This document shows positions 40,181 to 47,878 of a stretch of DNA of 64,000 nucleotides, in pieces. The notes beneath the pieces were generated by a model that worked only from the letters and a program-made list of their open reading frames with translations, did no database searches and was not told the origin of the DNA. The DNA lies in NCBI GenBank assembly GCA_041686235.1, contig JAWLED010000004.1, forward strand, positions 1 to 64,000, given 5' to 3'. Source of the stretch: JAAAOH01 sp041686235. GTDB lineage: Bacteria; Spirochaetota; Spirochaetia; DSM-27196; PWMO01. The translations under genes and the position numbers were made by a program. Within the stretch, counting starts at the first letter, position 1; the number at the start of each line of letters is the position of its first letter.

Positions 40181-41422
40181 CTATTCAAAAAAATTGCGTA
40201 ACCACGTTCGCAATCCTTCCAGTACTCCGTTTGATTTTGGTTTTACCGCAGCCTCACTCCCTCTGCGACCCATCGTATCTTCTGCAAAAAGAACCAGCCC
40301 CACTCCCGTGGAGTATTCGGGACTTCGATATGAGTCGACTACTCCGTGGTAGTTTCCGGGCATGCCCACTCGCGCGGCGGTGTGGAACACCTCCTGAGCC
40401 AATTCTACCGCGCCGGGCATGAGCGCCCCTCCGCCGGTCAACACGACGCCGCCGAACAACCGCTTCAAATGCCCTTTCTTCTGCACCTTGTCACGGACCA
40501 TCGTGAGAATCTCGGCCATTCGTGGTTGTATGATATTGGCGATGTCGCTTCGCTTTGCCTGCAGCGGCGGCCGTCCCCCCACACCGGGGATGATCACCGG
40601 CTCGCCTTCCTCTACCATGGGTGCGTAACAGCACCCGGCCTCTCTCTTGATACGCTCGGCGGCCTCCATGGGCGTCTTTAGCATGATCGAGAGGTCGTTG
40701 GTTATTTGCGCCCCGCCAACCGGTAGGACGCTCGTGTAGTAGGGGGCGCCGTCGATATGCACGAGCATATCGGTAGTGCCTCCCCCGAGGTCGATCAAGA
40801 GCACTCCGAGCTCCTGCTCTTCGCGGGTCAGCACCGCCCTGCTCGAAGCAAGCGACTCGAGTATGAGTGACTCTACCTTGAATCCGGCACGATTTACGCA
40901 CTTCACGAGGTTCTGGGCCGAGGTTACCGACCCCGTTATGATATGCACTTCCGCTTCGAGCCGCACCCCGATCATGTCCAGAGGATTCTTGATACCGCCC
41001 TGCTCGTCGACGATATACTCCTGCGGTATGACGTGGAGAACCTCGCGGTCCATGGGGATCACCACCGCTTTGGCGGCATCGATAACACGGTCCACATCGG
41101 TTTGTGCAATTTCCCGACCGCGGCCGGTAACGGCGACCACGCCGCGAGAGTTCAATCCCTCGATATGGCCGCCGGCAATTCCGGTAACCACACTCCCGAC
41201 CTCACGCCCGGCCATCTGTTCTGCTGCCTCTACAGCGGCATCGACCGACTTGAGCGTGGCCTCGATGTTGACCACCACGCCACGGCGCAGCCCGGTCGAG
41301 GGAGCGGTACCGATCCCGATAATCTGGAGGCGGTCGTTCTCGTCGTACTCGCCGATCACTGCGGTCACCTTGGTGGTACCGATATCGAGACCGACCAGAA
41401 CGTCACTCGCTTGCACCCTCAA
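40181..41422 (-). CDS. ftsA: FtsA, actin-like cell-division protein
   Basis: A 413-aa actin-fold ATPase that anchors FtsZ to the membrane. It has the phosphate-1 motif VGLDIGTTKVTAVIGEY, the SHS2 (1C) insertion, phosphate-2 VLLIDLGGGTTDMLVH, the adenosine motif VVLTGGGALMPG, and a C-terminal amphipathic helix (GLRTWLRNFFE). The start is TTG at 41422, overlapping the ftsQ stop codon (TTGA); a GTG two codons downstream is the alternative. Confidence 0.96.
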   Translation of the reverse strand: MRVQASDVLVGLDIGTTKVTAVIGEYDENDRLQIIGIGTAPSTGLRRGVVVNIEATLKSVDAAVEAAEQMAGREVGSVVTGIAGGHIEGLNSRGVVAVTGRGREIAQTDVDRVIDAAKAVVIPMDREVLHVIPQEYIVDEQGGIKNPLDMIGVRLEAEVHIITGSVTSAQNLVKCVNRAGFKVESLILESLASSRAVLTREEQELGVLLIDLGGGTTDMLVHIDGAPYYTSVLPVGGAQITNDLSIMLKTPMEAAERIKREAGCCYAPMVEEGEPVIIPGVGGRPPLQAKRSDIANIIQPRMAEILTMVRDKVQKKGHLKRLFGGVVLTGGGALMPGAVELAQEVFHTAARVGMPGNYHGVVDSYRSPEYSTGVGLVLFAEDTMGRRGSEAAVKPKSNGVLEGLRTWLRNFFE

Positions 41423-42270
41423 TCCTCCTCGGTGCGGAATACGATTTCGCCGCTGCGAAAATCAAGCTCGTCGACCTCGTCGAGCCGCCCGTCTCTCTCG
41501 AACGCATCGAGAACCATTATAATATACTCACAGAGTGATCCGTCCACACCGCTGCCCACACGCACGGGCGTATCGTAGTCTACCGGATACAGTACAACGT
41601 CAAAGGTGTGATCGCCGGTGGGTACGATGCGGTACTCCGATATCTGGTCGTAGACGGCCGGATAATTGAGCTTCATCTCCTGCACCTCCCCAAGAAACTC
41701 GTGAAGCATGCCGGGAAGCTCTGTACCGGCGGAGAACCCGTCCTCGAAGCGAATGCCGGAAACCAGCGGCAGGTCGGATGATCCGAGGTCTCCGCGCATC
41801 TCGAACAGCACCCCCTCCTTGTCCACCGCCACCGGCACGGTGCCGTTTTCCCCCGAAGCAAAGGCGAGCATGAGCGGCTTGCGCGCGGCAATGCGTATAT
41901 CGAGGCGGTTGGGAAACACCTTTTCCACCTCCGCCGCACGGACGGAAGGGTGCTCGCGAAGCTGCGCGGCCACGGTTGCCGTGTCTACCGAAAAGTACGA
42001 CACGCCGTCTCGCACCCCCGCCATGTCCAGCAGCTCACCGTTGGCAATCGGAACCTCGCTCTCCAGCGATATCCGCGAAATTGTGAGCTCAGGGGCAATA
42101 ATAAAGTGAAACGCGAGCTCTGCTATTACGATCAGCGCCAACACGGCAATAATCAACAGAAGAATCCTCGCGGTGCGCTCGCTATCCTGGGCTCTGTTGC
42201 GTTTTGTCTCTTTGCGGTCTCGGCCGCCGGTGCGTCCGGCCATACCGCGGTTCATTACGAGATCAGCCAT
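41419..42270 (-). CDS. ftsQ: FtsQ/DivIB, division septum protein
   Basis: A 283-aa bitopic division protein. A basic cytosolic N-terminus (GRTGGRDRKETKRNR) precedes one membrane segment (about 38-60: ILLLIIAVLALIVIAELAF). The extracytoplasmic part has a POTRA domain (LTISRISLESEVPIANGELL, then HPSVRAAEVEKVFPNRLDIR) and a beta domain. I chose the ATG at 42270: it has GGGGAGG at good distance and overlaps the ftsW stop codon by 8 nt (ATGGCTGA). A GTG three codons upstream is less likely. Confidence 0.92.
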   Translation of the reverse strand: MADLVMNRGMAGRTGGRDRKETKRNRAQDSERTARILLLIIAVLALIVIAELAFHFIIAPELTISRISLESEVPIANGELLDMAGVRDGVSYFSVDTATVAAQLREHPSVRAAEVEKVFPNRLDIRIAARKPLMLAFASGENGTVPVAVDKEGVLFEMRGDLGSSDLPLVSGIRFEDGFSAGTELPGMLHEFLGEVQEMKLNYPAVYDQISEYRIVPTGDHTFDVVLYPVDYDTPVRVGSGVDGSLCEYIIMVLDAFERDGRLDEVDELDFRSGEIVFRTEED

Positions 42271-43405
42271 GCAGCTCACCTCCCCGCCGCTCGGTGAAGC
42301 GAGAGACGTTGAGGAGTAGCCCGCACATAACGAGCGTCATAAAAACGGAGGTTCCGCCGGAGGAGAAAAACGGCAACGGCACGCCCGTTGCCGGCACGGC
42401 GCCGGCGACGACGGCAAGGTTGAACAGCGCTTGCAGGCACACCGTCGAGGTAAGGCCGAATGCCACGAGCGAGGTGAAGCGGTCGGAAGCCGTATAGGCT
42501 ATCAAATATCCGCGGTAGGCAAGCATACCGAATAGCGAAACGATCAACAGCACGCCCGCAAAACCCAGCTCTTCGGCCAATATGGCAAACACGAAATCCG
42601 AATGCGCCTCCGGAAGTCTCCCCGCCTTTTGGACACTCCCCCCGATGCCCTCGCCCCACAAGCCGCCGGCACGCAGCGCCGCATTCGAGGCAAAGACTTG
42701 ATATCCGGTTCCGGTGGGGTCCCGCGCGGGTTCGAGATAGGAGACCAATCGTTTGACCCGATGCTCTCGGCTCAGAAGCAGAATCACAGCCAGTGGCACC
42801 ATCATCACACCGAGACCCATGAAGTAGCGCAGGGGCACGTTTGCAACGAACAACATCGCCAACGCGATAAACACGAGGAAAAACCCGGTCGAGAAGTCAT
42901 TTTGCACGTAAATGAGTGAAGCAAACACGGCAACGACGATGATCGGCGGCAACAGAGCGTTAACCGGGTCGTCCATCCGGTCTTGCTTCTTGCTGAGTAT
43001 GAAGGCCAGATAGATGACCACCGTCAACTTTGCAAGCTCCGACGGCTGAAACGAGTAACCGAATATGAAAATCCATCGTCTTGCCCCGAGAAACTCAGTT
43101 CCGATCCCCGGAACAAAGGTAAGCAGCATCAGCACGAGCGTGGCGCCGAGAATGAGGCGCATCTGCTTTTGGATAAACGTCAGACTGATGCGAGCGGCAA
43201 GCGTCGCCGCCGCAGCACCAAGCAGCACCCACAACGCCTGGCGGCGAAAAAAATAGAGCGGATCGTCGAACAGACGCTGGGCTCGAAAATACGAGGAGGA
43301 GAAAAGCATGGATACACCGACGGTGGCCAGCAGCACAATTACCGCCAGCAGCACGGTATCCATGGGTTGTTTCTTTTCCACGCGTTCTACCGCAAAACTG
43401 TTCAT
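42263..43405 (-). CDS. ftsW: FtsW, SEDS-family septal peptidoglycan polymerase
   Basis: A 380-aa polytopic SEDS glycosyltransferase with about ten membrane segments and typical motifs (ARRWIFIFGYSFQPSELAKL, HSDFVFAILAEELGF and TGVPLPFFSSGGTSVFMTL). I chose the ATG at 43405 (MNSFAVERVEKKQP), which overlaps the mraY stop codon by 4 nt; the longer frame extends into mraY. Its usual partner transpeptidase FtsI is not encoded in this cluster, and no murG lies next to it either. Confidence 0.95.
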   Translation of the reverse strand: MNSFAVERVEKKQPMDTVLLAVIVLLATVGVSMLFSSSYFRAQRLFDDPLYFFRRQALWVLLGAAAATLAARISLTFIQKQMRLILGATLVLMLLTFVPGIGTEFLGARRWIFIFGYSFQPSELAKLTVVIYLAFILSKKQDRMDDPVNALLPPIIVVAVFASLIYVQNDFSTGFFLVFIALAMLFVANVPLRYFMGLGVMMVPLAVILLLSREHRVKRLVSYLEPARDPTGTGYQVFASNAALRAGGLWGEGIGGSVQKAGRLPEAHSDFVFAILAEELGFAGVLLIVSLFGMLAYRGYLIAYTASDRFTSLVAFGLTSTVCLQALFNLAVVAGAVPATGVPLPFFSSGGTSVFMTLVMCGLLLNVSRFTERRGGELHG

Positions 43406-44481
43406 CGCAGCTTCAATGTCGAAAGACTGAGAATTGCAAACAATCCGCCGAGAATCCAGAGACGGAGCACGACTTTCGACTCCGCCCATCCCATGAGCTC
43501 AAAATGATGGTGCAGCGGTGCCATGCGAAACACTCGTTTCTTGCGCAACTTGTACGAAACGACCTGGATGATGACCGAACCCGCCTCCAGCACGAACACC
43601 CCGCCCACGATGATCAAAAGGATCTCTTTCTTTATCATCATGGCCATGACGCCGATGGCGCCACCCAGTGCCAAGCTGCCGGTATCTCCCATCATGACCT
43701 CGGCCGGATGCGCGTTGAACCACAGGAACCCCACACATGCTCCGACGAGCGCCAAGGCGAACACTGCCAACTCACCCGCTCCGGCGAGAAAGGGGATCTG
43801 CAGGTACTCGGCAAAGTCCACACGTCCGGCAAGATAGGAAAGCGCGGTGAAGGTTAGCCCGACGAGGATCACCAACCCCGTCGCCAAGCCGTCGAGGCCG
43901 TCGGTGAGGTTGACCGCGTTGGTCGTTCCCACCAGCAAAAGCACGCCGAAGGGAATGTAGAGCACACCGAGGTCGAGGACGGGGTCTTTGATGAAGGGGA
44001 TGTAGAGCAAGGTTGCGTATTCGGTGGAGTTCAAATAGAGAAACAGCGACACGGTAAGTGCCAAAACAATTTGACCGCTGAACTTGATCCAGGCCGCCAT
44101 CCCGTCGGATTTCTTCTTATAGGTTTTGAGCCAGTCGTCCACAAAACCAAGCAGGCCGAACCCCACGACCGAAAGCAGTGCCACCCATGTGTAGACGGTC
44201 GAGATGTCCATCCAGAGGACCGCCGAGACCACGATGGCGAGAATGATCATCAGTCCGCCCATCGTAGGTGTTCCGGATTTTATCTTGTGGGTTTCGGGAC
44301 CGTCCACGCGTATCGACTCGCCGGCTTCCCGCTTCTGCAAAAAGTGGATAATGGAGGGCCCGAATATGAAACAAATGAGCAGAGCGGTTATTGCCGCGTA
44401 CGCCGCGCGGAAGGTGATGTACTGAAAGACGTTGAACGGCGTGAAATACCGCACCAGCGGATAGAGGAACTCCGGAAACAT
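43402..44481 (-). CDS. mraY: MraY, phospho-MurNAc-pentapeptide translocase
   Basis: A 359-aa polytopic enzyme that transfers phospho-MurNAc-pentapeptide to undecaprenyl phosphate, making lipid I. Family motifs include HKIKSGTPTMGGLMII, GFLGFVDDWLKTYKKKSDG, the catalytic Asp region NAVNLTDGLDGLATG, and HHHFELMGWAESKVV with the histidine cluster near the C-terminus. Its start overlaps the murF stop by one base (TGATG), with GGAGGGGG upstream. Confidence 0.97.
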   Translation of the reverse strand: MFPEFLYPLVRYFTPFNVFQYITFRAAYAAITALLICFIFGPSIIHFLQKREAGESIRVDGPETHKIKSGTPTMGGLMIILAIVVSAVLWMDISTVYTWVALLSVVGFGLLGFVDDWLKTYKKKSDGMAAWIKFSGQIVLALTVSLFLYLNSTEYATLLYIPFIKDPVLDLGVLYIPFGVLLLVGTTNAVNLTDGLDGLATGLVILVGLTFTALSYLAGRVDFAEYLQIPFLAGAGELAVFALALVGACVGFLWFNAHPAEVMMGDTGSLALGGAIGVMAMMIKKEILLIIVGGVFVLEAGSVIIQVVSYKLRKKRVFRMAPLHHHFELMGWAESKVVLRLWILGGLFAILSLSTLKLR

Positions 44482-45899
44482 CAGCTACCCCCTCCCCCTC
44501 GCGTCAGAAGCGGCAACAAGCGCTCCAGACGCGTTCCCCTGCTCCCCTTGAGCAGGACGAGATCTCCCTCTCGTACCGTTTCCGAGATGAGCGACGAGAG
44601 TTCATCAATATCGCCGGCCCACATGAGCCGTTTCGATGCCTCGGCATCTTGATCCGAAAGCGCTTTTGCCGCCGCCTCGAACTCTTCGCCGAACAAAACC
44701 GTAACGTCCGCCCCCGAGGCCAGCGCCGAGGCGGCCACGGCCTCGTGATGCGCGGCCGTATACGAACCGAGCTCATACATGGCCCCCAGCACGAGGATCT
44801 TCTTCCCGCTCCGGTGGGGCGTTTCGGCGATGAGCTCAATGGCTGCCCGCATCGAGTCCACGTTGGCGTTGTACGAATCGTGCAGGACGGTAATAGTTCC
44901 GCGGATGACCTCTCCACGGCCGAACTCCGGTTGGGCAGACTCCAGACCGGCCTGGATGTCGTCGTCGCTACAGCCCAGCTGGAGTCCCACCGTAATAGCG
45001 GCGAGTGCGTTGCGCACGTTATGCTCACCGGCCAGTGGGAGCCGGATGCGCCGTCCGCGCCACCGCAAAACGGTCCCCTCGACACCGCGCGGCTCGAACC
45101 CTTCGTAGCCGAGAGTAGTTTCGGGACCAAAGGTCACGATGTGAGCGGCCGCACCGTCCTCGAGGACGGCGCGATAGGGCTCCGACTCGTAGAGAACGGC
45201 GGTCTGGGACCCGTCGAAGCGGCTAAACACCCGCCGTTTCTCGTAGGCAATTGCCTCCTGCGAGCCCACGAGCCCGATGTGTGCCGTGCCGATATTGGTG
45301 ATGACCGCGAGGTCGGGACGGACGATATCGGCAAGGACCTCCATTTCGCCGACATGATTCATGGCGAGCTCAAACACCCCGAACACATGCTCTTCGCCGA
45401 CATCGAAGACCGACAGCGGCACGCCGATCTCGGAGTTGTAGTTGCCTCTGGTCTTAAAGGTGGAATCCTTCTGCGAGAGTACGGAGGCAATCAGCTCTTT
45501 CGTGGTCGTCTTCCCGTTGCTGCCGGTTATTCCCACCCGTCGCAGATGGGGAAACGACGCCAGCCTCGCGCGGGCAAGGTCCTGCAACGCGGAGAGCGGG
45601 TCGTCTACCGCGCACACGCCGGCGTCGGTTTCGCCGAGCAGTGCACTGATTTCGGTCTCGCGACCGGAGGCCCAGTCGGAGCGCACCAGCGCCATCGAAG
45701 CTCCCGAGCGCAGGGCGTCGGCGACGAAGAGGTGGCCGTCGGTGTGCTCGCCGGGCAGGGCCACGAACAAACTGCCGGCGCCGCAGGTGCGTGAGTCGAT
45801 AGTTACCGTTGTGACGGGGCGTTTCCCCGGTCCAAAGAGCTTACCGCCGACGATCTCGGCGACGGCAAGACCGGACTCACCGAGCGCGGGCCTCGTCAT
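44481..45899 (-). CDS. murF: MurF, UDP-MurNAc-tripeptide:D-Ala-D-Ala ligase
   Basis: A 472-aa Mur ligase that adds D-Ala-D-Ala to the UDP-MurNAc-tripeptide. It has the Mur P-loop GITGSNGKTTTKELIASVL, the central ligase domain (FELAMNHVGEMEVLADIVRP), and the C-terminal domain (TVLHDSYNANVDSMRAAIEL). The ATG lies 23 nt inside the end of ftsL, with GGGAGGCAAG as ribosome binding site. It directly follows ftsL; the ftsI and murE genes that usually stand between are missing. Confidence 0.95.
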   Translation of the reverse strand: MTRPALGESGLAVAEIVGGKLFGPGKRPVTTVTIDSRTCGAGSLFVALPGEHTDGHLFVADALRSGASMALVRSDWASGRETEISALLGETDAGVCAVDDPLSALQDLARARLASFPHLRRVGITGSNGKTTTKELIASVLSQKDSTFKTRGNYNSEIGVPLSVFDVGEEHVFGVFELAMNHVGEMEVLADIVRPDLAVITNIGTAHIGLVGSQEAIAYEKRRVFSRFDGSQTAVLYESEPYRAVLEDGAAAHIVTFGPETTLGYEGFEPRGVEGTVLRWRGRRIRLPLAGEHNVRNALAAITVGLQLGCSDDDIQAGLESAQPEFGRGEVIRGTITVLHDSYNANVDSMRAAIELIAETPHRSGKKILVLGAMYELGSYTAAHHEAVAASALASGADVTVLFGEEFEAAAKALSDQDAEASKRLMWAGDIDELSSLISETVREGDLVLLKGSRGTRLERLLPLLTRGGGGS

Positions 45900-46176
45900 C
45901 TTGCCTCCCAGCTTCGATGTTTATGTATACGGTGGGAGCCGGAAACTCGCGTTCGAGCTCGAGCTCCTCTTCGGCAACCGCCTGAATACGGGCGGGCGAG
46001 CGAAGCACTGCAATTCCGGCAATGAGACGCTTGTTTTCTTCTACGATCTCACGCTGCTCCTCTTCGAGTTGAGAAACGTCCTGATCGAGCATTTCGTAGC
46101 GAAATGATTGCCATACGTTGAAAAAGAGTGCAACAGGAAGAACGATGACACAGGCATAAGCAATGTAGCGCCTCAC
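45877..46176 (-). CDS. ftsL: FtsL-like division protein
   Basis: A 99-aa small bitopic protein: a membrane segment (about 4-22: YIAYACVIVLPVALFFNVW) followed by a coiled coil (about 30-60: DVSQLEEEQREIVEENKRL) and a short C-terminal segment (RSPARIQAVAEEELELER). Size, topology and position between rsmH and the mur genes match FtsL; sequence conservation of this family is low. The GTG start overlaps the rsmH stop by 4 nt (GTGA). Confidence 0.82.
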   Translation of the reverse strand: MRRYIAYACVIVLPVALFFNVWQSFRYEMLDQDVSQLEEEQREIVEENKRLIAGIAVLRSPARIQAVAEEELELEREFPAPTVYINIEAGRQDDEARAR

Positions 46177-47120
46177 ACGGCCCCCTCTGATTCGTCGAGT
46201 TTCTCCGCCACGCGAAAACGAGCACTTCGAGATGCCGGATTGTCCTGACGTTCTTCATCGTTGGGCATAAGCGGCTTTTTGGTCGGCACGTGTAGCGACG
46301 GGTCCCCCTCTACAGACATCGGCGCCTCGGCATGCCCTTTGGAGCGGTAATTGTAACGGCGAAAGCACTGTTTTACGATCCGATCCTCGAGCGAATGGAA
46401 CGCAATGACGCCGATTCTGCCGTGGGGAGCAAGCACCCGCAATGCCGCCTCGAGGCCGCGCTCGATGCGCTCGAGCTCCCGGTTGACCGCAATACGGAGG
46501 GCCTGGAACGTGCGCGTTGCCGGGTGGATGCGGCCGTGGCGATACTTACCCGGCACCGCATGCCAAACGATATCGGCGAGCTCCGCCGCCGTACGGATGG
46601 TGCGGGCCGAACGCTCCCTCACGATGCGCTCGGCGATGCGTCGCGAGTACCGCTCTTCGCCGTATTGGTAGATGACGTCGGCCAATTCCTTCTCCCCCAG
46701 CGTGTTCACCAACTCCTCCGCAGACCTATCCGCCTGCGGGTTCAACCGCATATCCAGCGGCTCGGCGGAACGAAACGAGAATCCACGACCGGATTCGGCA
46801 TAATGGAAACTCGATATTCCCAGATCCAAAAGGATCCGCTCCGGCAGACGCGCCTCGGCATAGTTCGCGAAGAACTCGTCGAACCATGCATGTCGCAACT
46901 CGACTCGGTCACCGTACCGCGCGAGCCGCGTCGCCGCGCGCTCGAGCATCTGTGAATCCGCGTCAAGCCCGATCAAGGCCAACGTCGGATGGGTGTCCAG
47001 GAAAAGCGCCGAATGTCCGCCCTCGCCCAGGGTTCCGTCGATGAGCAACTCACCGTCGTGTTCGGGTGCAAGCCACTCGAGCACCTCCGTCGGCATAACC
47101 GGCCTGTGTTGGTACTCCAT
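46173..47120 (-). CDS. rsmH: RsmH (MraW), 16S rRNA C1402 N4-methyltransferase
   Basis: A 315-aa SAM-dependent methyltransferase of 16S rRNA. It starts with the family block HRPVMPTEVLEWLAPEHDGE and contains IDGTLGEGGHSALFLD, the catalytic LDLGISSFHYAESGRGFSF region, and the C-terminal RIGVIAFHSLEDRIVKQCFR. It follows mraZ by 16 nt, the usual first pair of the dcw cluster. Confidence 0.97.
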   Translation of the reverse strand: MEYQHRPVMPTEVLEWLAPEHDGELLIDGTLGEGGHSALFLDTHPTLALIGLDADSQMLERAATRLARYGDRVELRHAWFDEFFANYAEARLPERILLDLGISSFHYAESGRGFSFRSAEPLDMRLNPQADRSAEELVNTLGEKELADVIYQYGEERYSRRIAERIVRERSARTIRTAAELADIVWHAVPGKYRHGRIHPATRTFQALRIAVNRELERIERGLEAALRVLAPHGRIGVIAFHSLEDRIVKQCFRRYNYRSKGHAEAPMSVEGDPSLHVPTKKPLMPNDEERQDNPASRSARFRVAEKLDESEGAV

Positions 47121-47136
47121 GGCGTATCACCGATCC

Positions 47137-47577
47137 CTAGAACGAGATGCGTCCTCCCAGTTCTTCGGCTGCTTCCTGGAACTCACCCTCACTCTCCTCC
47201 AAATATGCTTCGTATTCATCGACGTCCCAAACCTCGATGAACCGTTTGATGCCTTGAATAACACATTCTCTTCTGAGTCCCACCGCCTCCTGCAACGCGT
47301 GGGGAATGTTGATGCGACCGTTCTTATCCACCTCTATCTCTTGCGCCGGCGCGATAATGCGGCGCTGCAGAAGTCGTGCTTTTTTCACGAACGGGCTGGC
47401 GGCTCCCATCAAGCTGTCCGATATGGCCTTCCACTCTTCGGGAGGAAACAGCCACAAACAGCGGTCAATGCCGCGCGTTATCACGAGCTCGTTTCCCGGT
47501 ATCTCCGCTCGCATCTTGGACGGAATGAGCAGGCGCCCCTTTTCGTCGAGCGAGTTTCGAAACTGCCCCGTGATCAT
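47137..47577 (-). CDS. mraZ: MraZ, transcriptional regulator of the division cluster
   Basis: A 146-aa AbrB/SpoVT-like DNA-binding protein with two DXXXR-containing repeats (FRNSLDEKGRLLIPSKMRAE and EIEVDKNGRINIPHALQEA). In Escherichia coli and other bacteria MraZ binds TGGGN repeats before its own gene and represses the division cluster. Such repeats are present upstream (47606-47632). The ATG follows GGAAGGTAAGGG. Confidence 0.96.
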   Translation of the reverse strand: MITGQFRNSLDEKGRLLIPSKMRAEIPGNELVITRGIDRCLWLFPPEEWKAISDSLMGAASPFVKKARLLQRRIIAPAQEIEVDKNGRINIPHALQEAVGLRRECVIQGIKRFIEVWDVDEYEAYLEESEGEFQEAAEELGGRISF

Positions 47578-47605
47578 CCCTTACCTTCCACTTTATTCTA
47601 TTAAC

Positions 47606-47632
47606 TCCCACTTTCTCCCACAGCTCTCCCCA
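47606..47632 (-). promoter_or_regulatory. MraZ-box repeats upstream of mraZ
   Basis: On the minus strand three TGGGR words occur: TGGGG at 47628-47632, TGGGA at 47616-47620 and TGGGA at 47606-47610. The last two have the 10-bp period of known MraZ operators; the first is 12 bp away and overlaps the -10 box. A degenerate TGGAA follows nearer the gene. Binding here would block transcription initiation and give autoregulation. Confidence 0.78.
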
Positions 47633-47659
47633 TTCTATTGCATCCCGAGCCGCTGTCAA
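47632..47659 (-). promoter_or_regulatory. Sigma70-type promoter of the mraZ division cluster
   Basis: On the minus strand TTGACA (47654-47659, perfect -35) is followed by 16 nt and TAGAAT (47632-47637, five of six -10 bases). The predicted start site is near 47625, about 48 nt before the mraZ ATG. This is the best promoter in the window and the likely start of a very long transcript through the division genes. Confidence 0.82.
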
Positions 47660-47878
47660 CGCAGTAGACAGAATAGATGTGCGTAAAATTACGCGTTGCA
47701 GAGACGGAACTATAAGCCTGTGTAGTATTTGCTCGACAAAATCGCCGTACCGGGCACCGGAGTGGGAAAAAGCGAGCGGGCACAACCTCGGGGAGCGATG
47801 CGGAGCGCCGACGTCGCGACGCGTTCGGGCGGGCCGACGCCGCCGGGCGTTGACGCCGCGTGGCGCGGGGGTGCGGGG
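47660..47878. other. Intergenic region between the GH57 gene and the mraZ promoter
   Basis: Together with 47578-47659 this is a gene-free stretch of about 300 nt. The part nearest the GH57 stop codon is very GC-rich with several short G/C inverted repeats but no clear hairpin plus U-run. The part nearest mraZ is AT-richer and holds the inverted repeat listed separately. I see no small gene or RNA that I can support. Confidence 0.6.
47681..47694. repeat. Inverted repeat GCGTAA-AA-TTACGC upstream of the mraZ promoter
   Basis: Two 6-bp half sites separated by 2 bp, about 22 bp upstream of the -35 box. It is placed like an activator or repressor site. No U-run follows on either strand, so it is not a terminator. 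No binding protein can be named. Confidence 0.4.

Noticed and set aside
39070..40422. A 450-codon plus-strand open frame opposite ftsZ and ftsA
   Set aside because: ftsZ and ftsA are unmistakable on the minus strand. The plus-strand translation has no recognisable motif, and long antisense frames are expected in GC-rich DNA.
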